The notes: generated by a model not told the origin, from the letters alone. A DNA stretch of 24,020 nucleotides from CAZHLD01 sp964533185 (GCA_964533185.1 CAZHLD010000046.1:1-24020), one strand, 5' to 3'; shown: positions 1 through 7,457, numbered from the stretch's first letter. Translations and numbers: made by a program.

Positions 1-141
1 GGCGGCGCCTTCAACCGCATGGCCCCCGCGCTCTGGGTCATCGCCGTCGTCTCCACCATCACCGTCATCCACCGCATCGTCTACACGTGGCAGGAAACCC
101 GCGCCGGGCGGACGTTACCGAATGTCCAGCTTCATCTATAG
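1..141 (+). CDS. CDP-alcohol phosphatidyltransferase, C-terminal end (partial)
   Basis: Frame 1 is open from the window edge to TAG at 139-141, giving the last 46 residues of a membrane protein. The visible part is a hydrophobic helix (ALWVIAVVSTITVIHRI) followed by VYTWQET and a short basic tail. This ending resembles the last transmembrane helix of the CDP-alcohol phosphatidyltransferase family (PgsA or phosphatidylinositol phosphate synthase-like), which transfers a phosphatidyl group from CDP-diacylglycerol to an alcohol at the membrane. The catalytic DGxxAR motif would lie outside the window, so the head group cannot be told. It is on the opposite strand from the lipid operon and separated from it by the restriction island, so a functional link is only suggestive. 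Confidence 0.6.
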   Translation, partial: GGAFNRMAPALWVIAVVSTITVIHRIVYTWQETRAGRTLPNVQLHL

Positions 142-148
142 CGGCCGT

Positions 149-247
149 CCCGAGCTTGCCGAGGGGAGCGCAGCCGAGGGGCAGACGACTTTGCTGTCTC
201 GAGCCTGCCGAGGGGCCTGTCCTGAGCGGAGCCGAGGGGCGCCCGCA
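149..247. repeat. Dispersed GC-rich repeat, two diverged copies
   Basis: Two related units lie at about 151-181 and 200-239. Both start CGAGC(T/C)TGCCGAGGGG and end GAGCG(C/G)AGCCGAGGGG. The same core recurs inside the crotonase gene: 166-180 is identical to 8471-8485, and 224-246 matches 8471-8493 at 21 of 23 bases. The rest of the interval to about 420 shows no gene I can support; short open frames here are by-products of the repeat. Confidence 0.6.
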
Positions 248-452
248 CCCTCCCCACCACCCGCCTCCAACTCTAGCGCCAAGGGTGATTTCACGACCTC
301 TCCGTCGGCGCGATCTTGCCGATCAGCGCAGGCTCGGACCGGGACCCCGCTAGCATGAATTGCAGACTCGCGGCTGCAACTTGGTGGAAGCAGTTCTCGA
401 ATTTGCAACTAAGCTCCGATTATTCGCTTTTTAACCCCAAAAGGAGACGCCA

Positions 453-515
453 ATGTTCCAGATTGAAACAGGTCATTTGGTGGGCCTAAACAGTTTCAAT
501 TGTACAGTTAGGTGA
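453..515 (+). CDS. Possible 20-residue leader peptide or gene remnant
   Basis: An ATG at 453 is preceded by AAAAGGAGACGCCA, a near-ideal Shine-Dalgarno with correct spacing, and opens a 20-codon frame (starting MFQIETGHLV) that ends at TGA 513-515. The surroundings are AT-rich and belong to the restriction island. I do not recognise the peptide. It could be a small leader ahead of the methyltransferase, or the beginning of a gene cut off when the island arrived. The rest of 516-608 shows nothing recognisable. Confidence 0.25.
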   Translation: MFQIETGHLVGLNSFNCTVR

Positions 516-608
516 GGGTGAAGCGGATTTCCTTACTTGAGAAGGATTTAGCAAACAGACAGATCTCCTTAACTTCTAATTCGGAGAAGCCATCCTACGG
601 CGGGTGGA

Positions 609-649
609 TTGCTTGTGAATCATTGACGTCTTATAATTCAACTTGAATT
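609..649 (+). promoter_or_regulatory. Methyltransferase promoter with overlapping palindrome
   Basis: A perfect -10 hexamer TATAAT (632-637) sits 17 bases after a weak -35 TTGCTT (609-614), upstream of the methyltransferase start at 665. A perfect 7+1+7 palindrome AATTCAACTTGAATT (635-649) overlaps the -10 box and the expected transcription start near 644. That placement fits an operator at which a repressor, possibly the methyltransferase itself, would block initiation. The operator role is inferred. Confidence 0.5.
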
Positions 650-664
650 GGAAGTTGGTCTCAT

Positions 665-1588
665 ATGAGTTTAGCGTCCATAGCTCAAGCAACACCCCAA
701 TCGCAGTCCGAGAAATCAAGGGCTAAGCGCTTAGGTCCCTGGCAGCTCAACAGGGTCCACAACGTAGATGCCCTGTTGGGTCTCCGAGGATTGCCTTCTG
801 ACAGCCTGGATGTAGTTGTCACATCCCCACCCTATTGGGGTCAGCGTGAGGGGGATGGATTAGGGTCGGAAACTGACCCCGCCGAATACATCAACCACCT
901 GTGCGGGATTCTTGCAGAAGCAATGAGGTGCCTCAAGTCATCGGGAACCCTTTGGCTGAACATGGGAGATGCATACAACACTCCGATCAACTGGCGCGAA
1001 GGGGACCGTAGCTATAGCACGCTGGGTAAAGAGGGGGCTGGCCTTGCTCCCGAGAACTCAGCGTATACAAAGCGACGCGGCCAGCGACGCGCATGTGTCA
1101 AGAAAGACGTCGCATGGCTGCAGTACGGGAATCTTCTTGCGATTCCGTATCGCGTTGTGATCTCGCTATGTGACATGGGCTTCTTGTTTCGTGGTGAGAT
1201 AGTGTGGGAAAAATCGCGTCCCCTACCTGAAGGAATTTGCCGAAGACCCCATCGACGTCATGAAGGAATCTACATTTTTGCGAAAGATGAACGGCACTCA
1301 TTTAGAGTTCGGCCACCAGTTGGTTCCGTCTGGAAACTCGTCCAGACGCCGAACCTTACATTCCATTGCTCTACTTTTCCTGTTGATTTGCCTGCGCAAT
1401 GCATCAAGGCCTCAGGGCTTGTGGGTCGAGGAATCGTCCTTGACCCCTTTATGGGCAGCGGCACGACGGGCATTGCTACGCGCATATTGGGGCTCGACTT
1501 CCTTGGCTTCGAACTCAATCCGAAGATCTGTAGACTTGCAAATGAAACCATCGAATCGGAAAAGCAGGAACTTTTGCCCCTGGGGTAG
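665..1588 (+). CDS. Site-specific DNA methyltransferase (beta class, probably N4-cytosine)
   Basis: The 307-residue protein carries the two hallmark motifs of an amino-methyltransferase in beta order. The catalytic motif IV TSPPYWG is at residues 53-59, and the S-adenosylmethionine-binding motif I DPFMGSGTTG is at 260-269, followed by FLGFELNP. SPPY rather than DPPY is typical of enzymes making N4-methylcytosine, such as M.PvuII and M.SmaI, so m4C is the likely product, though some SPPY enzymes act on adenine. It is convergent with the endonuclease gene and its TAG stop (1586-1588) abuts that gene's stop, as in a type II restriction-modification pair. Base composition is clearly more AT-rich than the flanks, pointing to horizontal transfer. 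The ATG at 665 follows a weak GGAAG about 10 bases upstream. Confidence 0.9.
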   Translation: MSLASIAQATPQSQSEKSRAKRLGPWQLNRVHNVDALLGLRGLPSDSLDVVVTSPPYWGQREGDGLGSETDPAEYINHLCGILAEAMRCLKSSGTLWLNMGDAYNTPINWREGDRSYSTLGKEGAGLAPENSAYTKRRGQRRACVKKDVAWLQYGNLLAIPYRVVISLCDMGFLFRGEIVWEKSRPLPEGICRRPHRRHEGIYIFAKDERHSFRVRPPVGSVWKLVQTPNLTFHCSTFPVDLPAQCIKASGLVGRGIVLDPFMGSGTTGIATRILGLDFLGFELNPKICRLANETIESEKQELLPLG

Positions 1589-2434
1589 CTACTGCCGTCG
1601 CCAGCGGCGGGCTCTCGTTATCACTTCTTCTGCGAAAGAATCTGGCTGACGGATTAAATCAAGCCTCTGAATTCGTTTCCCGGATCTTGTATTGCCTACA
1701 CTGGGGGATGTTCGGCCGTTCGCGCTATAGCAGTTGTCAAATTCGCCGTGGTCCTCCACATACCTTCGCTTTTCGGTGGGTGCTTGAGTTGTCCCCAGCT
1801 CACCGCGATTAATTAGATCCCCATGCGGCGGTGGAAAGGACTTCACGTCCAGTGTCCATAGGGGTGAGAACAATCCGCGCCGCATCATTGAGCGGCTTGC
1901 AGGCACATCATCGCTGACACGTTCCGCCAAGCTCGCCTTTACATGAACCCCGCCAAAAATCTGCCAATGATCTCTACCTGTCTCTAGCCTGAGAGCGACG
2001 TCAAGCTTTGAGTCGCCAACCTCTTCACCCAGATTCATCTCTTCGAGGACGGATCTCTTTGCGGCTCGGCCAATTAACGCCTGAATTCGGATCCTCTCCA
2101 GCGCCAGAACAGGCGCATACAAACGCTCGACCGATAGCTCCAATGCGTCACCTGACGCACGTACCCAGCTCTGGTTTGGATCCTGGGGGCGATACCTCGG
2201 CAGTAGCTGACAGTAGAGCCGATAAACGATATGATGCCATAGGTCACTTGCATTTGCGCCCGGGCACGCTTGAAGTAACCACAGGAACGCTTCACAGATG
2301 ACGTCACGATTCTTCAGCTCCTGTCGACGAAAGGCGCGCCGCATCTGAGTATTGACCGCCCCATACTGTTGGTCTGTAATTTCGGGGAGATCTATCTCAA
2401 AAATTTCGCCCCTGATCCTGGTTCGTAGCATCAT
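1589..2434 (-). CDS. Putative type II restriction endonuclease, BsaWI-like
   Basis: About 281 residues if translation starts at the double ATG at 2434/2431. The same frame is open back to a GTG at 2503, but that extension adds a hydrophobic stretch (TILLLSLLTLFL) unlikely in a nuclease; neither start has a clear ribosome site. The central block GGVHVKASLAERVSDDVPAS (about 161-180), then TLDVKS (194-199) and NRGELG (209-214), resembles what I recall of BsaWI-family enzymes, which cut WCCGGW. DVK or HVK could be the PD-(D/E)xK metal-site lysine. Pairing tail to tail with a probable m4C methyltransferase supports the call. Low GC matches the methyltransferase. The family is from memory and the specificity is not proven. 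Confidence 0.7.
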   Translation of the reverse strand: MMLRTRIRGEIFEIDLPEITDQQYGAVNTQMRRAFRRQELKNRDVICEAFLWLLQACPGANASDLWHHIVYRLYCQLLPRYRPQDPNQSWVRASGDALELSVERLYAPVLALERIRIQALIGRAAKRSVLEEMNLGEEVGDSKLDVALRLETGRDHWQIFGGVHVKASLAERVSDDVPASRSMMRRGLFSPLWTLDVKSFPPPHGDLINRGELGTTQAPTEKRRYVEDHGEFDNCYSANGRTSPSVGNTRSGKRIQRLDLIRQPDSFAEEVITRARRWRRQ

Positions 2435-2572
2435 CAAGAACAAGGTTAACAGAGAGAGCAACAGAATTGTGCCTGATCTGTATTCACCTGGAGATGGCCG
2501 CACGCAGCCGGCACCAGCCTCCAGCTGTAGCTCCGTCTTTGATAGGATTCACTTTCGCAAGGGGCACTGAAG

Positions 2573-3427
2573 ATGTGGTTAGTCCTGCCAGTGTTGTCAC
2601 TGCTTGCTACCTTGACCTTGGCGTCGTCGCAGGAACTGGCCAAGCCCTCCGCGCCTGCGCCGAACTACACCATAGAAGCGATCCGGTACGCGAATGTGCG
2701 GGCGTTTCCGTTGTCGAGCCTGGTGATGGGCGCGGCGCCAGAGAAGCGCGTGGACATTGCGATGGTCTTTTGGCTGATTCGCGGCGGCGGGCGCAACATT
2801 CTGTTTGATTGCGGCTTTCACCGACCAAGCTGGATTGCCAAGTTTCGCGTGGCGGACTTTCTTTCGCCGGCTGAAGCGGTGCGCGAAGCGGGCCTTGAAC
2901 CCTCGCTGATTACCGACATCATCGTCAGCCACGCCCACTGGGACCACATGGGCGGCCTCGACCTCTTCCCCAACGCCACCATCTGGATTCAGAAAGCCGA
3001 GTACGAGTACTACACCGGCGAGGCCTGGCAATCCGGCGGGCGCAAAGGCGGGATTGATCCTGACGACGTCACCGAGCTGCTTGCGCGCAACCTGCGCGGC
3101 CAAGTGCGGCTCATCCCCGGCGACGACGTCCAAATTTTTCCGGGCATTCGCGTCTTCACCGGCGCGCGGCACACGTTTGCGTCGCAGTACGTGCGCGTGG
3201 CCGGCGACGAGCCGTTTGTGCTGGCGTCGGACAATTGCTACCTCTACGAGAATCTTCTCTCGCGCCGCGCCAGCGCCACTTTCGATCCCACCGACGAGAA
3301 AGCAAACGTTGCCGCGCTCTTCCGCATGGTTCAGCTGGCTGGCTCGCCCGACCGCGTCGTTCCCGGACACGACCCCGCCCAGTTCGGGCGCTTTCCCACC
3401 CACGGGCGCGTCGCCCGCATTCGGTAG
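2573..3427 (+). CDS. Secreted metallo-beta-lactamase-fold hydrolase, AHL-lactonase-like
   Basis: The 284-residue protein begins with a hydrophobic signal sequence (about 1-19), so it probably acts in the periplasm. The zinc-site motif HAHWDH is at 120-125, with further ligands H200 (ARHTF), D220 (ASDNCY) and H266 (PGHD), the HxHxDH-H-D-H set of N-acyl homoserine lactonases and related lactonases. Y223 or Y225 sits where those enzymes place an active-site tyrosine. It probably opens a lactone or hydrolyses another ester; quorum quenching is one possibility, and an unrelated ester or lactone hydrolase is equally open. AAGGGG lies about 8 bases before the ATG. The gene returns to the high GC of the host, so it marks the right edge of the restriction island. 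Confidence 0.75.
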   Translation: MWLVLPVLSLLATLTLASSQELAKPSAPAPNYTIEAIRYANVRAFPLSSLVMGAAPEKRVDIAMVFWLIRGGGRNILFDCGFHRPSWIAKFRVADFLSPAEAVREAGLEPSLITDIIVSHAHWDHMGGLDLFPNATIWIQKAEYEYYTGEAWQSGGRKGGIDPDDVTELLARNLRGQVRLIPGDDVQIFPGIRVFTGARHTFASQYVRVAGDEPFVLASDNCYLYENLLSRRASATFDPTDEKANVAALFRMVQLAGSPDRVVPGHDPAQFGRFPTHGRVARIR

Positions 3428-3428
3428 C

Positions 3429-3454
3429 GCCGGCGGCCCGCCGGCTCTTCTTGT
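3429..3454 (+). terminator. Possible terminator hairpin after the lactonase-like gene
   Basis: Immediately after the TAG stop at 3425-3427 lies GCCGGCGGCCCGCCGGC (3429-3445), an 8-bp GC stem around one base, followed by TCTTCTTGT. The tract after the stem is T-rich but interrupted, so this could equally be another dispersed palindrome. Confidence 0.4.
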
Positions 3455-3460
3455 AAGGGT

Positions 3461-3496
3461 ACGCCATGGCGTGCTCGTTTAGCGCTGAGCTTCAGC
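3461..3496. repeat. Tandem short palindromes between convergent genes
   Basis: A perfect 12-base palindrome ACGCCATGGCGT (3461-3472) is followed by the stem-loop GCTGA-GCT-TCAGC (3484-3496). The first resembles the GGCGTGCC-type hairpin at 15544-15563. These look like members of a dispersed palindromic repeat family in the space between the lactonase-like gene and the end of the lipid operon. Confidence 0.5.
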
Positions 3497-3509
3497 CCAG
3501 CGGCCGAAT

Positions 3510-3704
3510 TTACCGCCTCCTTCTTGCTCTTGGGGGTTTTGGCGTTGGGAGAATGTGTTTTTCTGGGGCTGGTGATTCCGGGATTGGCACGATTTTGGCT
3601 ACAAGTTCCCCGCGCAAAGTAATCAAGATGATTTCGCCTTTTCTGACCAGTCGAATGTAATAGCTCAGGCGACGTCTCAATTCAGTTGCGCCGACAATCA
3701 TCAT
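3510..3704 (-). CDS. Phd/YefM-like antitoxin, orphan
   Basis: A 64-residue protein whose first 42 residues fit the Phd/YefM antitoxin DNA-binding domain: VGATELRRRLSYYIRLVRKG, then the strand pair EIILITLRGELVAKIVP. The tail is proline/arginine rich (PKPPRARRRR) and shorter than usual for the toxin-binding region. The ATG at 3704 overlaps the TGA stop of the acyltransferase gene (ATGA), so it is translationally coupled to the last gene of the lipid operon. No PIN, RelE or Doc-type toxin is on either side; downstream is only the convergent lactonase-like gene. It may be a leftover antitoxin or a small regulator of the operon; the second is inference. Confidence 0.65.
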   Translation of the reverse strand: MMIVGATELRRRLSYYIRLVRKGEIILITLRGELVAKIVPIPESPAPEKHILPTPKPPRARRRR

Positions 3705-4519
3705 ACCGGAGCTGGTTCCTGCACGTTCCGTGCCAGGTTCTCCTCCACCGGCCCTGCGATGATCGCTCGCACACGCTCGCGCAGCGCCGCCACTTCTTCG
3801 CGACTCATCCCGGCCGTTTCAATCGTGTCGTGGATATGCACCACAATCTTCGACGGCCGCAGCATCCAGCTCCCTTTGTGGTCCCATTCAAACGCGCCCA
3901 CCAGGCTCACCGGCACAATCGGCGTGCCCGAGTGATGCGCCATGCGGAACACTCCGTCCGCAAACGCCCCCACGCTTCCGTCCAGCGTCCGCTTGCCTTC
4001 CGGGAATACCACCAGGCACACGCCGTTATCCAGCGCCGCGCGCGTCAATCGCCACATGCGTTTCAGGTCCGAAGGCGTCCGCGTGTCCGGCACCGGCACG
4101 TTTCCAAACCGTTTCATCAGCCATCCATACGCCGGGATCTTGAAGTGCGACTCCAGCTCCAGCCCGCGGATAAACTGCGGCACCGCGCAGTACAGCACGA
4201 ACGGGTCGAACAAACTCACATGGTTGGCCACAAAAAAACTCGTCCGCGTCGGGTTGTACCCGGGCGCCATCTGCACCTCCACGCGCGCCCCCGCCAGCCG
4301 CACCACGTTTCGGCTGAACCACCGCTGCGGCCCGTCGTTGTGCCGCGGGTTCTTGAACAGTGCCAGCAGCACCAGCAGCGGACACACCGTAAAAAAATGC
4401 GCCGCGCTCACCAGCCACAGCACCACACTCCGCAGTATCAGATACACCCTTTGCATCCCGCTTTCTCGGCGCTTGGCCTTGCTGATTGCTGACTGCTGCG
4501 CGCTGACCGCTTCCTTCAT
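3701..4519 (-). CDS. 1-acyl-glycerol-3-phosphate acyltransferase family (PlsC-like)
   Basis: The protein has the family signature: a membrane helix (about 25-55), the catalytic NHVSLFD block (99-105) with the HxxxxD dyad H100/D105, GNVPVPD (139-145) and the phosphate-binding FPEGKRT (172-178). It should transfer an acyl chain from acyl-ACP or acyl-CoA to a glycerol or lipid hydroxyl at the inner membrane. The ATG at 4519 overlaps the stop of the lipid-kinase gene (ATGA). However, the first 21 residues (SAQQSAISKAK...) are encoded by a CTGATTGCTGACTGCTG-type low-complexity stretch, so the ancestral start may be M22 at 4456. In this operon it would acylate the intermediate made by the reductases and kinase. 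Confidence 0.9.
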   Translation of the reverse strand: MKEAVSAQQSAISKAKRRESGMQRVYLILRSVVLWLVSAAHFFTVCPLLVLLALFKNPRHNDGPQRWFSRNVVRLAGARVEVQMAPGYNPTRTSFFVANHVSLFDPFVLYCAVPQFIRGLELESHFKIPAYGWLMKRFGNVPVPDTRTPSDLKRMWRLTRAALDNGVCLVVFPEGKRTLDGSVGAFADGVFRMAHHSGTPIVPVSLVGAFEWDHKGSWMLRPSKIVVHIHDTIETAGMSREEVAALRERVRAIIAGPVEENLARNVQEPAPV

Positions 4520-5418
4520 ACCATCACATCCAGCGCGCCCGGCAGCACTTCAATCCTCCGGCACTCCACCGTCATCACTTCGCCGTCCACCATCACGTCC
4601 ACCGGCCCATCCAGCTCAAACTCCACCCGCCTCGCCGCCCGACGTTCCGCCAGCCGGTGTTCGAGGTGCGTCCCATCGTAGAGTCGCGGCAGCATCCGGA
4701 CCAGCCCCAGCCGACCAATTGGCCCCCAGCGCATGTACTCCACCTGACCGCTCGACGTCTCCGCCAGCGGCGCAATCATCATTTTTCCGCCGGTGAACTT
4801 GCTGTTGTTGAAGCTCAGGAAGAGGCATCGGCGCCGGTCGTACTCCGCGTCGTCATTCAGCCGCACCGGAAACGCCCGCCTTCGCAGCCGCGCCAGTCCG
4901 GTCAACACGCCCAGCAAATACCCCAGCTCGCCCAGCCACTTGAACCGTCGGGTCACCAGTGCCGCCACGTCTGCGGCAAAACCCATGCTCAGCAGGTTGA
5001 TGAAGTAGAGCGTCCCCTCGCCGTGGGTTAGCTTCAGCACGTCGCACGCGCGTCGTCGCCCCGCGATGATCGCCGCAAGCGCATACTCTGCTCCACGCTC
5101 CGTAAAGTCCCGCAAAAACGAATTCCCCGTCCCCAGCGGCAGGAACCCCAGCGCGATGCGGCCTTGGGTCAGCGACTCCGGGAACACTCCATTCACAATT
5201 TCAAACGACGTCCCGTCTCCCCCCACCGCCAAGAATTTTCGGCAGCCCGCCGCGTACGCCTCGCGCGCAATCGTTGTCCCCTCGCCCGGCGCTCGCGTCT
5301 CCCGCACCTCGATCTCGATGCCCGCCTCGCGCAATCTCCCAAGCGCCGCCGTCGCCAGCCGCCCGCACTTTCCCCCGCCTGCGGCCGGGTTCACCACCGC
5401 CAGCGTCCGCTCGTTCAC
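4516..5418 (-). CDS. Diacylglycerol/sphingosine kinase family lipid kinase
   Basis: About 300 residues from a GTG start at 5418 that overlaps the upstream ligase's TGA stop (GTGA). No ATG lies nearer than this, and homology begins at once with LAVVNPAAGGGK. The nucleotide-binding motif GGDGT is at 66-70, and GTGNS (96-100) is the second conserved glycine block. The C-terminal part, ending VMVDGEVMTVE, matches the DAGK/YegS/BmrU-type fold. The enzyme should phosphorylate a neutral lipid hydroxyl, such as diacylglycerol, alkylglycerol or a long-chain base, with ATP. Tight coupling to an acyl-AMP ligase before it and PlsC after it suggests it makes or recycles a phosphorylated glycerolipid in the same pathway. 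The true substrate is not visible. Confidence 0.88.
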   Translation of the reverse strand: MNERTLAVVNPAAGGGKCGRLATAALGRLREAGIEIEVRETRAPGEGTTIAREAYAAGCRKFLAVGGDGTSFEIVNGVFPESLTQGRIALGFLPLGTGNSFLRDFTERGAEYALAAIIAGRRRACDVLKLTHGEGTLYFINLLSMGFAADVAALVTRRFKWLGELGYLLGVLTGLARLRRRAFPVRLNDDAEYDRRRCLFLSFNNSKFTGGKMMIAPLAETSSGQVEYMRWGPIGRLGLVRMLPRLYDGTHLEHRLAERRAARRVEFELDGPVDVMVDGEVMTVECRRIEVLPGALDVMV

Positions 5419-7130
5419 AGCGCGACCACTGCCTCGCGGCCCAGCCGCCGTTTGATTTCTTCGGCCAGCACCGCCCGCTTGATCTTCAGCGACGCCGTCC
5501 TCGGAAAATCCTCTTCCCACACCACGTATCCGTGGATGCGTTTGTAGTTCAGCAGCCGCCGGTTCCGTTCCGCCAGCTCCGCCCGCAACCCATCGCCCAC
5601 TGTCTGACCCGTCTCCGGGCGCAGCACAATTACGAGTTGCTCGCCCGTCATCGTCCGCTTCGGCCACAAATAATTCACCGCAAACACGCAGAACTCCTTC
5701 ACTGCCAGCCCCTCAAACACCGTCTCGATATCTTCCGGGTAGATATTCTTCCCCTCTTCGGTGACGATCATGTTTTTCTTCCGCCCGAAGAGTTGCAGGT
5801 GCCCGCTCCGGTCCATTCGCCCCAGGTCGCCGGTCATCAACCACCCGTCCACAATCGTTTCGGCGGTCAGCTCCGGGTCATCCAGGTAATGCGACATCAC
5901 CGTCTTGCTTCTCACCGCCACCTCGCCGATTCCATCCGGCCCCGGCTTCACGATGCGCACCTCCATTCCCGGCAGCGGCCTTCCAACCGTGTCCGGACGA
6001 AACGGCTTGAAATCGTTCAGGGAGACCGCTGTCCCCGCCTCGGTCAACCCGTACGCGTTCGCCACCAGTATTCCCAAGTCGTAGAAAAACTGCAGCGTCG
6101 CTGGCTCGGTAAACGCTCCGCCGACAAACAGCGTCCGCAACTCCCCGCCAAACGCCGCATGCACCTGCGGCAGTAGCCTCCGGCTCAGCGCGACGTTTGG
6201 CCTGCGCCGCGTGAGCAATTTGTTCAGCGCGCGCAGCGCATGGAACGCCATCCGCTTCCCTGCCGGCAGCTCGTCAAACCTCTCCTGCAAACCCTTCTGC
6301 AAATTTTTCAGCACCAGCGGCACCAGGGTCATGTAGGTAATCTTGTACTTGGGAAACGCCTCGCGCACAAACTCCGGACGCAGCGTCCGCAGGTGTACCA
6401 CCGCTGCCCCGCACGTGAACGGCCCGATGAACCCCACCATAAAATCAATCGCGTGATTTGTCGGCAAAATGCTCAGGTACCGCACGCCCGGCCAGAACGG
6501 GTAGAGCGACGTCAGCGCCACGCACTGCTCGAGGTAGTTCTCGTGCGTCATCACGCAGCCCTTCGGCCGCCCGCCCGTCCCTGACGAATAGATGATGCAC
6601 GCCGCGTCTGCGCGCCTTCGCGCGCGAAACTCCGGCTCGCTCTTCGCTGCCGCAGCGAACTCCACCCAACGCCGCGCCCCGTACAGGTCCGCGTTCGCCG
6701 GCGCATCGGTCACCAGCACCGTATTCACGTCCAGCCCTGAGATTTTCTCTGCCTGCATGATCGCCCGCCACAGGTGCCACTCCACCACGAGCACCCGCGC
6801 CTTCGAGTGCGCCAGCAGCGCCAGTTGCTCCCCCGGCGTCAACTTGTAGTCCAGCGGCACCACCACCCCGCCCGCATAAAAAATCGCGTACGCCGAAATC
6901 AGCCACCTCGACTGATTCGTCATGATGATCGCCGCGCGCTCTCCCGCCGCGAAACCGGAATCCTCCAGCCCCCGCGCCAACCGCCGCCCCGTCTCGCCAA
7001 ACTCCTTGTACGTCAGCCGCAGCTTCTCCCGCCCGCGGTCGTCTTCGATCAGGCAGACTTCGCCTGCCCAGCGCTTCACCGCCTCCCGCAGCGCCGCCCC
7101 CAGCGACTCGTATTCCCTCAACTCCAGCAT
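5415..7130 (-). CDS. Acyl-AMP ligase (long-chain acyl-CoA/acyl-ACP synthetase family)
   Basis: About 571 residues from the ATG at 7130, which has AGGA 11 bases upstream; an earlier in-frame ATG lies at 7199. The ANL adenylation family is shown by the P-loop YSSGTGGRPKG (about 181-191, with Gly where Thr is common), the AYGLTEAG block, the WLMTGDLGRMD aspartate motif and the C-terminal catalytic lysine region RTASLKIKR. It activates a carboxylic acid as acyl-AMP and passes it to CoA or a phosphopantetheinyl carrier. An ACP gene lies directly upstream, so loading of that ACP is the most economical role. It is one of two ligases in this operon, and the two differ enough in sequence to suggest different substrates. 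Confidence 0.9.
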   Translation of the reverse strand: MLELREYESLGAALREAVKRWAGEVCLIEDDRGREKLRLTYKEFGETGRRLARGLEDSGFAAGERAAIIMTNQSRWLISAYAIFYAGGVVVPLDYKLTPGEQLALLAHSKARVLVVEWHLWRAIMQAEKISGLDVNTVLVTDAPANADLYGARRWVEFAAAAKSEPEFRARRRADAACIIYSSGTGGRPKGCVMTHENYLEQCVALTSLYPFWPGVRYLSILPTNHAIDFMVGFIGPFTCGAAVVHLRTLRPEFVREAFPKYKITYMTLVPLVLKNLQKGLQERFDELPAGKRMAFHALRALNKLLTRRRPNVALSRRLLPQVHAAFGGELRTLFVGGAFTEPATLQFFYDLGILVANAYGLTEAGTAVSLNDFKPFRPDTVGRPLPGMEVRIVKPGPDGIGEVAVRSKTVMSHYLDDPELTAETIVDGWLMTGDLGRMDRSGHLQLFGRKKNMIVTEEGKNIYPEDIETVFEGLAVKEFCVFAVNYLWPKRTMTGEQLVIVLRPETGQTVGDGLRAELAERNRRLLNYKRIHGYVVWEEDFPRTASLKIKRAVLAEEIKRRLGREAVVAL

Positions 7131-7199
7131 TCCGCGCTGTCCTGCCTTCTCTTCAGCGATGTAAATGGAAAAGCTTACAAGGAATGCCTCGGCCTGCAC

Positions 7200-7456
7200 C
7201 AGCCCTCACGCCCTCTTCCCTACTCTCTACTCCCTGCCACTTGCGCCCTGGACTCTTCTCTCTTCTCTTTCTTCTCTGCGACTTCTGTGTCTTTGTGACC
7301 TCTGCGTTAAGGTTTTTTTGTTCTTAGCTGTTCTTTTCCCTTCTCTTGTTTTCTTTTCTCTCCTTTGAAATCTGAAATTTCAAATTTTAAATTTCTTCTT
7401 CCCCTTCACCCTCTTCTCTGCCGCCTACCATCTTTTCTTGTCTACCGACCATTTCC
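7200..7456. repeat. Pyrimidine/purine-biased spacer with dispersed repeats
   Basis: The 327-base gap between the ACP and ligase genes is almost pure pyrimidine on the plus strand (purine on the transcribed mRNA). At about 7271-7312 it contains a quasi-periodic CTCTGCG-CTTCTGTGT-CTTTGTGACC-CTCTGCG array, read on the minus strand as CGCAGAG/CACAAAG/CACAGAAG. At 7364-7384 is an 8-bp stem TTTGAAAT-CTGAA-ATTTCAAA. No gene is supported here. It may act as an unstructured mRNA leader for the downstream ligase or be only repeat debris. Confidence 0.5.
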
Positions 7457-7457
7457 C

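Noticed and set aside
87..408. Overlapping short reading frames near the left edge
   Set aside because: They run through the GAGCGNAGCCGAGGGG repeats in several frames and give repeat-encoded peptides with no conserved pattern.
3510..3704. Complete toxin-antitoxin module
   Set aside because: Only the antitoxin-like gene is present. The flanking genes are an acyltransferase and a lactonase-like hydrolase, and no small toxin frame with a ribosome site is nearby.
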